DNA from: Algoriphagus boritolerans DSM 17298 = JCM 18970
GTDB lineage: Bacteria; Bacteroidota; Bacteroidia; Cytophagales; Cyclobacteriaceae
Direction of reading: 5' to 3'
Length of the DNA: 51,085 nt
NCBI RefSeq assembly: GCF_900108085.1
Contig: NZ_FNVR01000032.1
Coordinates: 1-51,085 of the forward strand
The notes under the pieces: model-generated
Databases searched by the model: none
The model's input: the letters and a program-made list of their open reading frames with translations, nothing else
What the model was told of the DNA's origin: nothing
Shown here: one piece after another, positions 8,743 through 18,120 of the stretch
How positions within the stretch are numbered: the first letter of the stretch is position 1
Layout: each line of letters starts with the position of its first letter
Made by a program: the position numbers and the translations under genes

Positions 8743-9168
8743 ATGGATTGGGGAAAAGGAATTTTATTGACCATCATAGCCTTTGTAGGCTTTATTTTGA
8801 CGCTTGTGGTGATCTCAGTCCGTCAGGATGACATTCATCTGGTCACGGAGAATTACTACGAAAAGGAAATTAAATATCAGGAGCATATCAACCGGGAAAC
8901 ATCGGCCGCGGGTTTGGATCGGGAAGTCCTGGTTTATGATTCCGAGACTAAGTCAGTGATTTTGGATCTTCCTGTGGGAGCTAAGGGGAGTCTGCAGCTT
9001 TTCCGTCCTTCTGATGCCCGATTGGATCAGGATCTTTTACTGGAAATTCTGAAAGAAGGAAAGACCACCGTACCACTTGAGAAATTGAAGTCCGGCTATT
9101 GGAAAGTTCAGCTTACCTGGACTGAAAATGGGGTGGATTTTTATCAGGAAAAGAAAATTACCATTTGA
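8743..9168 (+). CDS. ccoH: CcoH/FixH family cbb3 assembly protein
   Basis: 141 residues: one N-terminal membrane helix (~residues 5-25) and a periplasmic domain with the FixH hallmark LVTENYYEKEIKYQEHINR. FixH/CcoH takes part in cbb3 assembly together with CcoI. Its TGA (9166-9168) overlaps the start of the next gene by one base. Confidence 0.9.
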   Translation: MDWGKGILLTIIAFVGFILTLVVISVRQDDIHLVTENYYEKEIKYQEHINRETSAAGLDREVLVYDSETKSVILDLPVGAKGSLQLFRPSDARLDQDLLLEILKEGKTTVPLEKLKSGYWKVQLTWTENGVDFYQEKKITI

Positions 9169-9872
9169 TGCTTTGGACAGCTTTGGTTTTGGGTTTCTTG
9201 GGTTCATTCCACTGCATTGGAATGTGCGGACCTATTGCTTTGGCTGTCGGTGGGAAGAGTGGACAGCCTTTTCTTTGGAATAAAATTATCTACAACCTGG
9301 GCAGAAGTCTCACCTATTCATTGCTTGGCTTAGTGATAGGAAGCATTGGTTTTTCTCTTTCTCTCGCAGGTGTGCAACAGGGTGTTTCCATCGCGATGGG
9401 GCTTATGGTCGTATTGCTTTCTGTCAGTTACAAAAAAGCTGACAAATTTTTGACGATCCCGGCATTTTCGGGTATCGTAGTATGGATTAAAAGTCGCCTT
9501 ACGAAATACCTCAGAAACGGTAGTAAACTTGCCTTTTTCTCCACAGGATTGGTCAATGGACTGCTTCCCTGTGGGATGGTATATATGGCACTGATTGTAG
9601 CCTTGGGGATGCAAAGCCCGATTTTAGGTGCGACCTATATGTTTTTTTTCGGGCTGGGGACGATTCCTATGCTGCTAGGACTAATGATATCCGGCAATCT
9701 TCTACCGGCTATCCGACGTCAGCAATTCCAAAAAGCGATACCCTATCTCGGGATTTTGATTGGTTTGCTTATGGTTTTCAGAGGGCTTGGACTTGGGATT
9801 CCCGGTCTAAGTCCCGAGTTGGCTGTCTTTGACTATGGTACACAGCAGGTGGAAATCACCCTTTGTCACTGA
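9168..9872 (+). CDS. Sulfite exporter TauE/SafE-type membrane protein of the cco cluster
   Basis: Multi-helix membrane protein, 234 residues from the ATG at 9168 (an in-frame TTG sits one codon before). It begins with the motif LGSFHCIGMCGPIALAVGG, and a second half has LVNGLLPCGMVYMAL; these paired Cys/Pro/Gly segments are typical of the TauE/SafE (DsbD transmembrane-like) branch found at the end of cco clusters in Bacteroidota. The conserved cysteines suggest copper or thiol transport in oxidase assembly rather than sulfite export, but this is inference. It overlaps ccoH by one base and ends next to the convergent hemN. Confidence 0.87.
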   Translation: MLWTALVLGFLGSFHCIGMCGPIALAVGGKSGQPFLWNKIIYNLGRSLTYSLLGLVIGSIGFSLSLAGVQQGVSIAMGLMVVLLSVSYKKADKFLTIPAFSGIVVWIKSRLTKYLRNGSKLAFFSTGLVNGLLPCGMVYMALIVALGMQSPILGATYMFFFGLGTIPMLLGLMISGNLLPAIRRQQFQKAIPYLGILIGLLMVFRGLGLGIPGLSPELAVFDYGTQQVEITLCH

Positions 9873-11231
9873 TTAAATGGATTTGCTGAAGGTTACTTTC
9901 TGGGATTTGGAAGCGACCATTCTCATGTCAAACAAGGCACAGATATTTCTGACCACTGCCATCCCGTCTGTCGTCACTTCAATCCTCCTCTGATCTCTGA
10001 AGATCAATCCTTCCTTCTCCATTTCGAATAGGACATTCAGATTTTCCAAGGGTAATTTTTCCCAGATGATAAATGGGATTTCTGCCTTTCCTCTACAAAT
10101 CAAATCTAAAATCACTTTTCTGATAAGCTGATCCTCTTCTGTCTGAGTATGTCCTTTGGTGACGGGAAGCCTATTTTCTTTTAAGATTTGCTCATAGACT
10201 TCGATTTTTTTTTCATTTTGGGAAAAGCCCAGACCAATATCACTGATGCTGCTTGCTCCCAATCCGATCAGCATCTCTGAGGGAGATGTGGTGTATCCCA
10301 TGAAGTTGCGATGTAGATTGCCTGATCTTTTGGCACTGCAAAGGGGGTCGTCTGGCAATGCAAAATGATCCATTCCGACTTCTTCATAGCCCATGGCGAG
10401 CAACATCTCCTTTCCGACTTCATACAGTGCCCTTTTCTCTTGTTCGTTTGGTAGGTAGGACTCGAAGCTTTTCTGCGCTGGAAAAGCGGAAGGCAAATGC
10501 GCATAGCTATAAAAAGCAATTCGATCCGGTTTCAATTCTGAAACACGATCAAAGGTTTCTTTAAGGGTTGCTATGGTTTGATGGGGTAGGCCGTAGATCA
10601 AATCAAAATTCACCGAAGTATAGCCAAGTTTCCGTGCGTTTTCGGTGGCCTCTTTTACTTTTTCGAAAGGTTGGATCCTGTGAATTGCTTTTTGTACGGT
10701 AAGATCAAAATCCTGTATCCCATAGCTCACTCGATCAAAGCCTAGTTTTGCCAATTTCTGCAAGTGCTCGAAGGTGGTGTTATTTGGGTGACCCTCAAAG
10801 CTGAACTCATGATCGGGTAGGATTTCGGCTGATTTTAAGATTTTGGAAATGAGAAACTTCAGATTTTGGGGAGAAAAGAATGTGGGCGTACCGCCACCCA
10901 GATGAATTCCTGCGATTTTTGGTGATCCCTTAAATAACCCAAGGTAGTGGGACCATTCTCTGAATATTGCCTCCAGATAGGGATCTTCTACACCATGATT
11001 TTTGGTGATTCGCTTGGTACAACCGCAATAAGTGCAGAGGTTCTCACAAAAGGGTAAATGAATGTAAAGTGTAAGCCCTTTCTCTTCTCCAATCAGCTGA
11101 AATGCTTTCCTTACCAACAATTCCCATTTCCGAGAATTTAAATTTCCCTCCCAGAACGGGACGGTAGGATAGGAGGTATACCTTGGTACGGGCTGATTAT
11201 ACTTCTGAATAAGCTTGGGTGAAAGAGTCAT
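9873..11231 (-). CDS. hemN: Oxygen-independent coproporphyrinogen III oxidase (radical SAM)
   Basis: 452 residues. Decarboxylates coproporphyrinogen III to protoporphyrinogen IX without oxygen. Early YTSYPTVPFW, then the radical SAM cysteines C62-x3-C66-x2-C69 (CENLCTYC followed by GC), the SAM glycine motif GGGTPTF, and the HemN C-terminal domain. Length and the N-terminal segment fit genuine HemN rather than HemW. Haem supply makes it a natural companion of cbb3 oxidase. It is convergent with the cco cluster, and an FNR-like box with the same geometry as those at the Usp genes lies upstream. Confidence 0.94.
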   Translation of the reverse strand: MTLSPKLIQKYNQPVPRYTSYPTVPFWEGNLNSRKWELLVRKAFQLIGEEKGLTLYIHLPFCENLCTYCGCTKRITKNHGVEDPYLEAIFREWSHYLGLFKGSPKIAGIHLGGGTPTFFSPQNLKFLISKILKSAEILPDHEFSFEGHPNNTTFEHLQKLAKLGFDRVSYGIQDFDLTVQKAIHRIQPFEKVKEATENARKLGYTSVNFDLIYGLPHQTIATLKETFDRVSELKPDRIAFYSYAHLPSAFPAQKSFESYLPNEQEKRALYEVGKEMLLAMGYEEVGMDHFALPDDPLCSAKRSGNLHRNFMGYTTSPSEMLIGLGASSISDIGLGFSQNEKKIEVYEQILKENRLPVTKGHTQTEEDQLIRKVILDLICRGKAEIPFIIWEKLPLENLNVLFEMEKEGLIFRDQRRIEVTTDGMAVVRNICALFDMRMVASKSQKVTFSKSI

Positions 11232-11247
11232 CGGTCTATGCTTTGGT

Positions 11248-11313
11248 CAAAGATGTCGTATAAGACCGGTTATTTTTGTGACTGAAGTACTTTGAAAATC
11301 TGACTTTTATCAG
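11248..11313 (-). promoter_or_regulatory. FNR-like box and -7 element of hemN
   Basis: CTGAC-TTTT-ATCAG at 11300-11313 is a palindrome of the FNR type. On the minus strand CATCTTTG (11248-11255) resembles TAnnTTTG. Box centre (11306.5) to -7 centre (11251.5) is 55 bp, the same as at 691 and at uspA. The box also lies 84 bp upstream of the divergent AlkB-like gene and could affect both. Confidence 0.6.
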
Positions 11314-11397
11314 TGTTTTTTAGGAAATCGCGCAAAAGGAAAAATCATTTCGAATTCCAACCTATTATTTCTAAATTTTGTCCAAATCGGATAGTTT

Positions 11398-12480
11398 ATG
11401 TATGGTAGTTTGAAGAAAATCGGTTTTTTCAGTGCCTTGATTCTGCCAGCGTTGCTTGTTCTGGGAGTGGAATTGGGCGGAGCAAATCTTTGGTTGATTC
11501 ATGGATTTGTTTTTCTACTGGTTCCATTGATGGATTTTTTACTCAAAACTGATACTTCCAATGTTCCCGTAGAGGCCATAGGCCAATTGAGCAAGGAATA
11601 TTTTTACAAACTCATCACTTTCATTTGGGTGTACGTGCAGTTGGCGATTGTCATTTGGGGGTTTTACGTGGTGAGTACGGCAGAATATAGTTGGTGGGAA
11701 TGGCTTGCATTTACTTCCGGAGTGGCATTGGTTACCGGTGGAATTGGAATCACCGTAGCACATGAATTGGGACATAAACCGGAGAAAATACAGCAAGTGT
11801 ATGCGCAGATTCTGTTGATGACGGTTTCGTATATGCACTTTTTCATCGAGCATAACAGAGGTCACCATGTCCGTGTGGCCACTCCGGAGGACCCCGCCAC
11901 GAGTAGGTTTGGAGAGAATTTTTATGGGTTTTGGGTCAGATCTGTGAGAGATGGTTTTTTTAGTGCATGGGAGCTCGAAAAAGGCCGGCTAATCAAAAGG
12001 GGACTTCCTGTCTGGACTATGAAAAATCAAATGATCTGGTTTCAGATTTTACCGCTTGGTTTTGCAGGAACCGCATTCCTGGTGTTCTCCTTGATTCAAA
12101 ACCGCATAGTTTGGGAAGTCCCTGTTTTTTTCTTTGGCCAAAGTATTCTTGCATTTTCCTTGTTGGAAGCGGTGAATTACCTGGAGCATTATGGGATGGA
12201 GCGAAAGCGCTTATCCTCAGGTTTGTATGAAAAAGTCACACCACTCCACTCCTGGAATGCCAGTCAGAGTGTCAGTAATTTTCTGCTTTTTCAGCTTCAG
12301 CGGCATTCTGATCATCATGCGTATGCTTTCAAACCTTATCAGGTGCTCAACCATTATGAGGAAAGTCCCCAATTGCCGGCCGGGTATTCGGCGATGATTT
12401 TAGTGGCGTTTTTTCCTCCAGTTTGGTTTGCAATGATGAATCCAAGGCTGGATAAATGGAAACAGAAGCAGCTTTCCTGA
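11398..12480 (+). CDS. AlkB-type membrane di-iron hydroxylase (alkane 1-monooxygenase-like)
   Basis: 360-residue integral membrane protein of the fatty-acid desaturase/alkane hydroxylase superfamily. The three histidine boxes are complete: HELGHK (H122, H126), HNRGHH (H152, H156, H157) and HSDHH (H303, H306, H307), with NYLEHYG between boxes two and three. These bind the di-iron centre that activates O2. AlkB enzymes hydroxylate terminal carbons of alkanes, but many marine Bacteroidota relatives have unknown lipid substrates. No rubredoxin gene is adjacent. It is divergent from hemN and abuts the convergent VWA gene without a gap. Confidence 0.88.
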   Translation: MYGSLKKIGFFSALILPALLVLGVELGGANLWLIHGFVFLLVPLMDFLLKTDTSNVPVEAIGQLSKEYFYKLITFIWVYVQLAIVIWGFYVVSTAEYSWWEWLAFTSGVALVTGGIGITVAHELGHKPEKIQQVYAQILLMTVSYMHFFIEHNRGHHVRVATPEDPATSRFGENFYGFWVRSVRDGFFSAWELEKGRLIKRGLPVWTMKNQMIWFQILPLGFAGTAFLVFSLIQNRIVWEVPVFFFGQSILAFSLLEAVNYLEHYGMERKRLSSGLYEKVTPLHSWNASQSVSNFLLFQLQRHSDHHAYAFKPYQVLNHYEESPQLPAGYSAMILVAFFPPVWFAMMNPRLDKWKQKQLS

Positions 12481-13524
12481 TTAATCCAACAGGAAATTAT
12501 TGAAAAAAGAACTCTTCAAGGCCAACCAAATCAGGAAAAACAACATTGCCCAAAAGAGGTAAATCCGGTAATAATCTGCAGTCTCTTTGTAGCGGTTTTC
12601 CTGAATTTCTGCTTTTTCCAAGGTATCGATTCGCTCAAAAATCTGCTGAAGTGTAGTAGCGTCGGATGCCCTGTAAAATTCCCCGTTTCCGATTCTTGCG
12701 ATTTCCCGAAGAGTGGTTTCATCGAGGTAGCTTTCTACCATCTGAGGCCTTCCGAAGAAATCAGTGCCATAGGGCACCATTCCGTCTTTGCCCACGGCTA
12801 TCGTGTAGATTTTGATATCAAAAGCGGACGCTAGTTGTGCAGCAAAGAGTGGGTCGACATTTCCGGCATTGCTTTCGCCATCGGAGAGGAGAATCATGAC
12901 TTTGGAAGGAGTCTCACTTTCCTTCAATCGGTTGGTTCCGGCGGCGATGGCTGAGCCAATTGCTGTGCCCTTGGTTTCGATCATGTCAAAGGAAATATCC
13001 GAAATCAAAGCAGTCAACAATTCATAATCATTGGTCAAAGGAGCCAATGAGTAGGCTTCTCCTGCGAAAATTACCATCCCGATTCGGTCTCCGAATCGAC
13101 CATTTATAAAATCTATGGCTGTACTTTTGGCGGCTTCAAGCCGATTGGGTCTAAAATCCTGCAGGTCCATCGATTCTGAAATATCCATCACCAACAGGAT
13201 GTCAATACCTTCTGTAAACTGTTCGACGCGTTCATTGCTTCGCTGGGGACGGGCCAAGGCAATCACAATGCAAATGAGGGAAAGAAAGAAAAATCCCGTT
13301 GGAATCAAACGCAAATAGGTCCAGGGATTCCCTCTTGTTATCCTTTTGGGGAGGGACAACTCCAATACGGGATTCTTCAGGAATTTGATCCCTTTTCGCA
13401 AGAGAATCAAAAGAGGAATGGCCCAAAGTAAGTTCAATAAAATTGGGTTGTCCCATTCGTAGGTTTTGAAGGTCTCGGGAAGAAACCACGACCAATCAAA
13501 AAACTCAGCGAGTTGCTCTCTCAT
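12481..13524 (-). CDS. VWA-domain membrane protein, BatA type
   Basis: 347 residues. Membrane helices at ~28-45 and ~73-92, then a von Willebrand A domain with a complete MIDAS: D114-x-S116-x-S118 (DISESMD), a threonine in ETKGTAIGSAI, and LSDGESN; a last membrane helix lies near the C-terminus. BatA-type proteins occur with DUF58 proteins and a MoxR ATPase and are linked to envelope stress or chaperone-like assembly. The start overlaps the upstream gene by 20 bp. No second VWA gene (BatB) or TPR gene (BatC/E) follows here. Confidence 0.9.
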   Translation of the reverse strand: MREQLAEFFDWSWFLPETFKTYEWDNPILLNLLWAIPLLILLRKGIKFLKNPVLELSLPKRITRGNPWTYLRLIPTGFFFLSLICIVIALARPQRSNERVEQFTEGIDILLVMDISESMDLQDFRPNRLEAAKSTAIDFINGRFGDRIGMVIFAGEAYSLAPLTNDYELLTALISDISFDMIETKGTAIGSAIAAGTNRLKESETPSKVMILLSDGESNAGNVDPLFAAQLASAFDIKIYTIAVGKDGMVPYGTDFFGRPQMVESYLDETTLREIARIGNGEFYRASDATTLQQIFERIDTLEKAEIQENRYKETADYYRIYLFWAMLFFLIWLALKSSFFNNFLLD

Positions 13525-14401
13525 TTCTGATGTGGTTTAGTTTTTCCTGATACTTTATTTTTGCTATCCCTAGAAGATAGTTTGTCGCTTCTTCAGATTT
13601 GGCTTCTTTTCCAGCGTAAATGATCATATCCATCGATCTGAGTGCCTTGAAGATTTCTTTATCGTCCAGTGCCTCTGAGATTTCACTGGAAGTCCACTCC
13701 TGGAAAGGCAGGTCGGTGATACTTTCCATGTATCCTTTCCAGAGTCCGACTACTTCATCAGCTAGCTCTAAGGCTGGATTTTGCGCCAGCAATCCGGTTA
13801 ACTTTTTCCATTTTCGTTCAAATTGGAGCCACCTGATTTTCTCTCGGTTCCGTTTGAACAACGCTTTAATACGTTTCGCAAAAAGCAAGGCGAATCCACC
13901 CAGGAGAAGGACTATTCCCCCAATAATCAAAGCTGCCAAGAGCCAATTGAAGTTCTTTTCAATGGGTTGGTAGACATTGTTTTCCTGGAATACCGGTTGC
14001 TCGGGGATCGAATCGAGCGTCAGTTTGAGCTTTAATTCCGCCTCATTGGAAAAATACGTGATGCTGTCATAGCGACTCAGTTCATAGACCGGAAGGGAAA
14101 GATAGACACTGGGATCCAGGGAGAAGTTGGAGAGGTAATAAATTGCACTGTCCAGTGTTTCCCCATCTTGAGTTTGGGAGATGAAGGTTTTCTTTTCCAG
14201 CAATACCAAAGGGGATAAATCGTAGGTAGAGTCAGGGAAAATGACCTGGGAGGATTCGGGATAGCGGGCTTTGAGGACAAATCCAACCCGCTCACCCAAT
14301 TTGGCTGAATCCTGTGTAAAATAACCCTCCACCTGCACTGACTGTGCAAAAGAGGAATGGCTAAATAGGAGCAAGGAGAGAAAAATACCGATTTTACCCA
14401 C
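13505..14401 (-). CDS. Membrane-anchored protein between DUF58 and VWA genes (BatD-like position)
   Basis: 298 residues. Signal peptide (~1-19, ending SSFAQS), an extracytoplasmic beta-rich domain (~20-145), a membrane helix (~150-170) and a basic, helical cytoplasmic tail (~171-298). Such proteins regularly sit between DUF58 and VWA genes in Bacteroidota. The family function is not known. It overlaps both neighbours (8 bp with the DUF58 gene, 20 bp with the VWA gene), so the three are surely co-translated. Confidence 0.8.
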   Translation of the reverse strand: MGKIGIFLSLLLFSHSSFAQSVQVEGYFTQDSAKLGERVGFVLKARYPESSQVIFPDSTYDLSPLVLLEKKTFISQTQDGETLDSAIYYLSNFSLDPSVYLSLPVYELSRYDSITYFSNEAELKLKLTLDSIPEQPVFQENNVYQPIEKNFNWLLAALIIGGIVLLLGGFALLFAKRIKALFKRNREKIRWLQFERKWKKLTGLLAQNPALELADEVVGLWKGYMESITDLPFQEWTSSEISEALDDKEIFKALRSMDMIIYAGKEAKSEEATNYLLGIAKIKYQEKLNHIRNERATR

Positions 14402-15272
14402 GCTTCATTCGTTTGTTACGGTACTTAAACAGTTCAATTAAGGGCCCCACAATATCCTGAGTCGTATCGATAGCGAGGTAATTGATTTGATTCTTTTTGC
14501 AGATATCCTTCAGATATTCCCGTTCGGAAGTGAAAGTTTCTGATATTTTCTTGGAAAAGCTCCCAAAGGCAGTGTTTACCCAGGTTGTTTTTCCCCGCTC
14601 TTTGTCGTAGATCGGAATAATACCCAGGGAAGGCAAGGCTGATTCCCGTGGGTCTGTTAATTGAATTGCCACTACATCATGACGTTCAGCCAATGCCCGA
14701 AAGGACCGCTCGTAATCCTGATCGATAAAATCTGAGATAATAATAATGATGCTTCGTTTTTTGATCAGATTAAGTGCAAAAGTAAACATCCCATTGAGGC
14801 TGGTTTTTAGACTTTTGTTTTGATGATCAAAGATTCCCCGGATGACTTTTACACCTTGTTTGCTCCCTTTGGAAGGAAGGATGAGTTTTTCCAGTTCGTC
14901 TGAATAGGATATCAGCCCGATCTGACTCCCTTCATAAACTGCCGCCAGTGTCAGGACACCTGCGATTAATTTTTCCTGGTCGATCTTTTTATTTCCCTGC
15001 TGGCCAATATCCTGACTACCGGAGATGTCCAGAAGAAAATAGACAGACTGCTCTTTGTCCTCCCGAAACGTTTTGACAAATGTTCCGTGTCCTTTAGCAG
15101 ATACTTTCCATTCGATTGTTCGGATATCATCTCCGTACTGATAAGGTCTTAAGTCATCAAACTCCACCCCCGAGCCTTTGAAAAGCGACTGGTACTCTCC
15201 TTGAAGGTGGTTGTTTGCCACCTTTCTGATCATAATTTCGTATTTCCTAAGCTTACTGAACAGCTGATCCAT
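14394..15272 (-). CDS. DUF58 domain protein
   Basis: 292 residues, no membrane segment. Contains the DUF58 signature GSGVEFDDLRPYQYGDDIR followed by WKVSAKGHGTFVKTFREDKE, and a VWA-like core (FLLDISGSQDIG). DUF58 proteins work with MoxR AAA+ ATPases and VWA membrane proteins. It is first in a three-gene operon. The MoxR gene usually just upstream is absent; a divergent lipoprotein gene is there instead. Confidence 0.9.
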   Translation of the reverse strand: MDQLFSKLRKYEIMIRKVANNHLQGEYQSLFKGSGVEFDDLRPYQYGDDIRTIEWKVSAKGHGTFVKTFREDKEQSVYFLLDISGSQDIGQQGNKKIDQEKLIAGVLTLAAVYEGSQIGLISYSDELEKLILPSKGSKQGVKVIRGIFDHQNKSLKTSLNGMFTFALNLIKKRSIIIIISDFIDQDYERSFRALAERHDVVAIQLTDPRESALPSLGIIPIYDKERGKTTWVNTAFGSFSKKISETFTSEREYLKDICKKNQINYLAIDTTQDIVGPLIELFKYRNKRMKRG

Positions 15273-15377
15273 GAGGGATATTTGAACTGGCTAAGTTAAA
15301 GTCTTGAACTGAATTATAAAATTTGAGTTAGGTAAACCGTCGGGACATTATCAGTTAAAAAAACCTAATTTTATGCC

Positions 15378-15731
15378 GTGAAACGAATTCTTTTAGCCTT
15401 TCTTTTCCTGGTATTTTCATTTTCCTGTGACTCGGATCGAACTCCCTCCGGAGTGCTGTCGGAGGATGAAGTGGTCAATGTCCTGATTGATATCCAATTG
15501 ACGGAGGGAATGGTAGGTGCACTTCCGATTTCTTACGATTCCTCACAGGTACTATACGCCTTGATGGAGAAAGAAATTTTTATTAAACATGGAGTAGAAG
15601 ATTCAGTTTTTGTGAATAGTATGCGCTACTATCTCGAAGATGCCCGAAAAATGGACCAAATCTATTCCCGCGTGATCGATTCTCTGGTAGTGAGAGAATC
15701 AAACCCAGCAAAAAAAGAGGATTTATTCTGA
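15378..15731 (+). CDS. DUF4296-type lipoprotein
   Basis: 117 residues with a lipoprotein signal (FLFLVFSFSC, lipid Cys at ~17). The segment LSEDEVVNVLIDIQLTEG matches the DUF4296 family, small Bacteroidota lipoproteins of unknown role. The start is GTG at 15378; the ATG five bases before is out of frame and hits a stop at once. It overlaps mutS2 by one base (TGATG). Confidence 0.82.
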   Translation: MKRILLAFLFLVFSFSCDSDRTPSGVLSEDEVVNVLIDIQLTEGMVGALPISYDSSQVLYALMEKEIFIKHGVEDSVFVNSMRYYLEDARKMDQIYSRVIDSLVVRESNPAKKEDLF

Positions 15732-18118
15732 TGCTTTATCCCCAAAATCTCGATCAAAAAATAAATTTCGTCAAAATAAAAGACTTGCTGAAGTCGGAGT
15801 GTTCCTCCTCTTTGGGTCAAGACTATGTGGACAAAGTTTCTTTTTCTTCTGATTTCAACTTAGTCCGGCGGCTTTTGGATCAGACGGAAGAGTTTAGGAA
15901 GATTCTTATTGCCGGCGAGGCTTTCCCGAGTTCCAATTTCACTAACCTCAATCCCTTTTTGGAAAAGGCAAAACTTGAGGGCGCTTTTCTGGATCAAGAG
16001 GAGTTTTACGAGGTAAAACTTGCCCTGCAAACGTTACGAGGTTGTGTCACTTTTTTCCAAAATCACGGAGAAAAATACCCGACGCTAAGTGCGCTACTGG
16101 GGCTGTTGCTCGATTTGGATATGAATCTCCTCAAGGCGATCGATCTGATCATCGATGAAAAAGGAAAAATCCGAAGTAATGCAAGTAAAGAACTGCAACT
16201 GATCCGAACCCAACTTCTGTACGAGGAGGGAAGGCTAAGAAAAGTGATGGAGCGGATTTTTAAGGAAGCCCGGGCAAAAGGTCTCACCCCGGAAGATGCC
16301 GCCATGACCATTCGGGGTGGCAGAATGGTGATCCCTGTAGCCGCAGAAAACAAACGAAAACTTCGGGGCTTTATTCATGATGAATCAGCTACGGGCCAGA
16401 CCGTCTTCATGGAGCCTGAGGAGGCCCTGGATATCAATAACGAAATCCGTGACCTCGAATACATGGAGCGTCGGGAGATAATAAAGATTTTGACGCGTCT
16501 GACAGATCAGTTGAGGCCTGCTATTCCAGCTTTGAGAAAAGCAACCAACTTTCTTGGATTGATGGATTTTATCCGTGCCAAAGCAAAATTTGCCCAAAAG
16601 ACAGACAGCTGTAAGCCGGAGATTGTCAAAGAACGGGTGTTGAATTGGACCAGGGCCAGGCATCCGATTTTGGAAATGGCACTAAAGTCCCAAGGAAAGA
16701 AAATTGTCCCTGTCGACATCAAACTTGGTGGTCACGAGCGTCTTTTGGTGATCTCAGGGCCCAACGCCGGTGGAAAATCAGTAACATTAAAAACAGTTGC
16801 CTTATTGCAATACATGCTGCAGTGCGGGCTTTTGATCCCGGTGCATCCGGATTCCAAAAGCTCCCTTTTTGACAACTTTTTCATTGATATCGGTGATGAG
16901 CAAAATTTGGAAAATGACCTGAGTACCTACAGCTCTCACCTAATGAGCATGAAGCATTTCACCCAGTTTGCCAATAAGAAGACGATCCTTTTCATTGATG
17001 AATTTGGGACCGGTACCGAGCCGCAGTTTGGAGGGGCGATAGCGGAATCGATTTTACTTTCTCTGAATAAGTTGGGAGCGTTTGGAGTAGTAACCACCCA
17101 CTATGGCAATCTGAAGCAAGTAGCCAATAAAAATCAAGGCTTGGTCAATGGTGCCATGCGGTATGATGTCGATCGCTTGGAGCCGATTTATGAATTGGAA
17201 ATCGGTAAGCCCGGGTCCTCATTTGCATTGGAGATTGCTTCTAAAATCGGATTGTCAAAAGAGATTTTGGCCTATGCCAAAGATCAAATCGGAGAAGAGC
17301 GGGTGCGCTATGATCGACTCTTGACACAGCTGGAAAATGAGAAAAACCAGTATTCGGGATTACTCAAAGAGGTCAAAGAAAAGGAAAAGCTCCTCCAGAT
17401 CAGACTGAAAGAATACAATCAGTTGAAGGAAACGCTGGAATTGACCAAAAAGAAATACATACAGGAAGCCAAGCAGGAAGCCAAGTCTTTATTGGATCAA
17501 ACAAATAAGAAAATCGAAGCGACTATCCGGGAAATCCGGGAAGGGAAGGCTGAAAAGGAAATTACAAAGCAGGTAAGGCAAGAGCTGGAGGAATTCAAAA
17601 AGGAAATCAAGCCTGAAAAATTGGAGGCAAATGATCCGGAGATTCTGGTAGTCGGCGGGAAGATCGGTGAAGGGGATTGGGTACGACTTAAGGATAATGG
17701 AGCTGTCGCCCAGGTGGTGGCTTTGAAAAATAAAGATGTTGAAATAGCTATTGGCGATCTGAAATCAAACGTCAAGCTATCAAGACTGGAAAAAATCTCC
17801 AAAAGTGAGGTAAAAAAAGAGCAGAAAGTACTCTCTCAGCGAGGGAACTACAACACCAACGCCAAGATGATGGATTATTCCCCCAATCTTGATTTGAGAG
17901 GGAAAAGAGGAGAGGAGATTTTGTCTTTGATCCAGACTTTTATTGATGAAGGTCACATGCTTGGGATAAAAAATCTACGAATCGTCCATGGCAAGGGTGA
18001 TGGAATTTTGAGAGAGATTACCAGAAATCTGCTGAGGGCAATGTCCCCCGTAGGAAAAATGGAGGATGAGCATGCAGACCGCGGAGGTGCCGGGGTAACT
18101 TTAGTGACGCTGAAATAA
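15731..18118 (+). CDS. mutS2: MutS2, ribosome-rescue/recombination-control ATPase with Smr domain
   Basis: 795 residues. MutS-type core without the mismatch-recognition domain; Walker A GPNAGGKS near residue 343-350, Walker B with FIDEFGTGTEP, TTHYGNLK, then a long charged coiled coil (~520-640), a KOW-like region, and a C-terminal Smr nuclease domain (~715-795) with LDLRGKR and HGKGDGILR. MutS2 suppresses recombination and, in Bacillus, splits collided ribosomes. All motifs are intact. It is coupled to the upstream lipoprotein gene. Confidence 0.95.
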   Translation: MLYPQNLDQKINFVKIKDLLKSECSSSLGQDYVDKVSFSSDFNLVRRLLDQTEEFRKILIAGEAFPSSNFTNLNPFLEKAKLEGAFLDQEEFYEVKLALQTLRGCVTFFQNHGEKYPTLSALLGLLLDLDMNLLKAIDLIIDEKGKIRSNASKELQLIRTQLLYEEGRLRKVMERIFKEARAKGLTPEDAAMTIRGGRMVIPVAAENKRKLRGFIHDESATGQTVFMEPEEALDINNEIRDLEYMERREIIKILTRLTDQLRPAIPALRKATNFLGLMDFIRAKAKFAQKTDSCKPEIVKERVLNWTRARHPILEMALKSQGKKIVPVDIKLGGHERLLVISGPNAGGKSVTLKTVALLQYMLQCGLLIPVHPDSKSSLFDNFFIDIGDEQNLENDLSTYSSHLMSMKHFTQFANKKTILFIDEFGTGTEPQFGGAIAESILLSLNKLGAFGVVTTHYGNLKQVANKNQGLVNGAMRYDVDRLEPIYELEIGKPGSSFALEIASKIGLSKEILAYAKDQIGEERVRYDRLLTQLENEKNQYSGLLKEVKEKEKLLQIRLKEYNQLKETLELTKKKYIQEAKQEAKSLLDQTNKKIEATIREIREGKAEKEITKQVRQELEEFKKEIKPEKLEANDPEILVVGGKIGEGDWVRLKDNGAVAQVVALKNKDVEIAIGDLKSNVKLSRLEKISKSEVKKEQKVLSQRGNYNTNAKMMDYSPNLDLRGKRGEEILSLIQTFIDEGHMLGIKNLRIVHGKGDGILREITRNLLRAMSPVGKMEDEHADRGGAGVTLVTLK

Positions 18119-18120
18119 AA

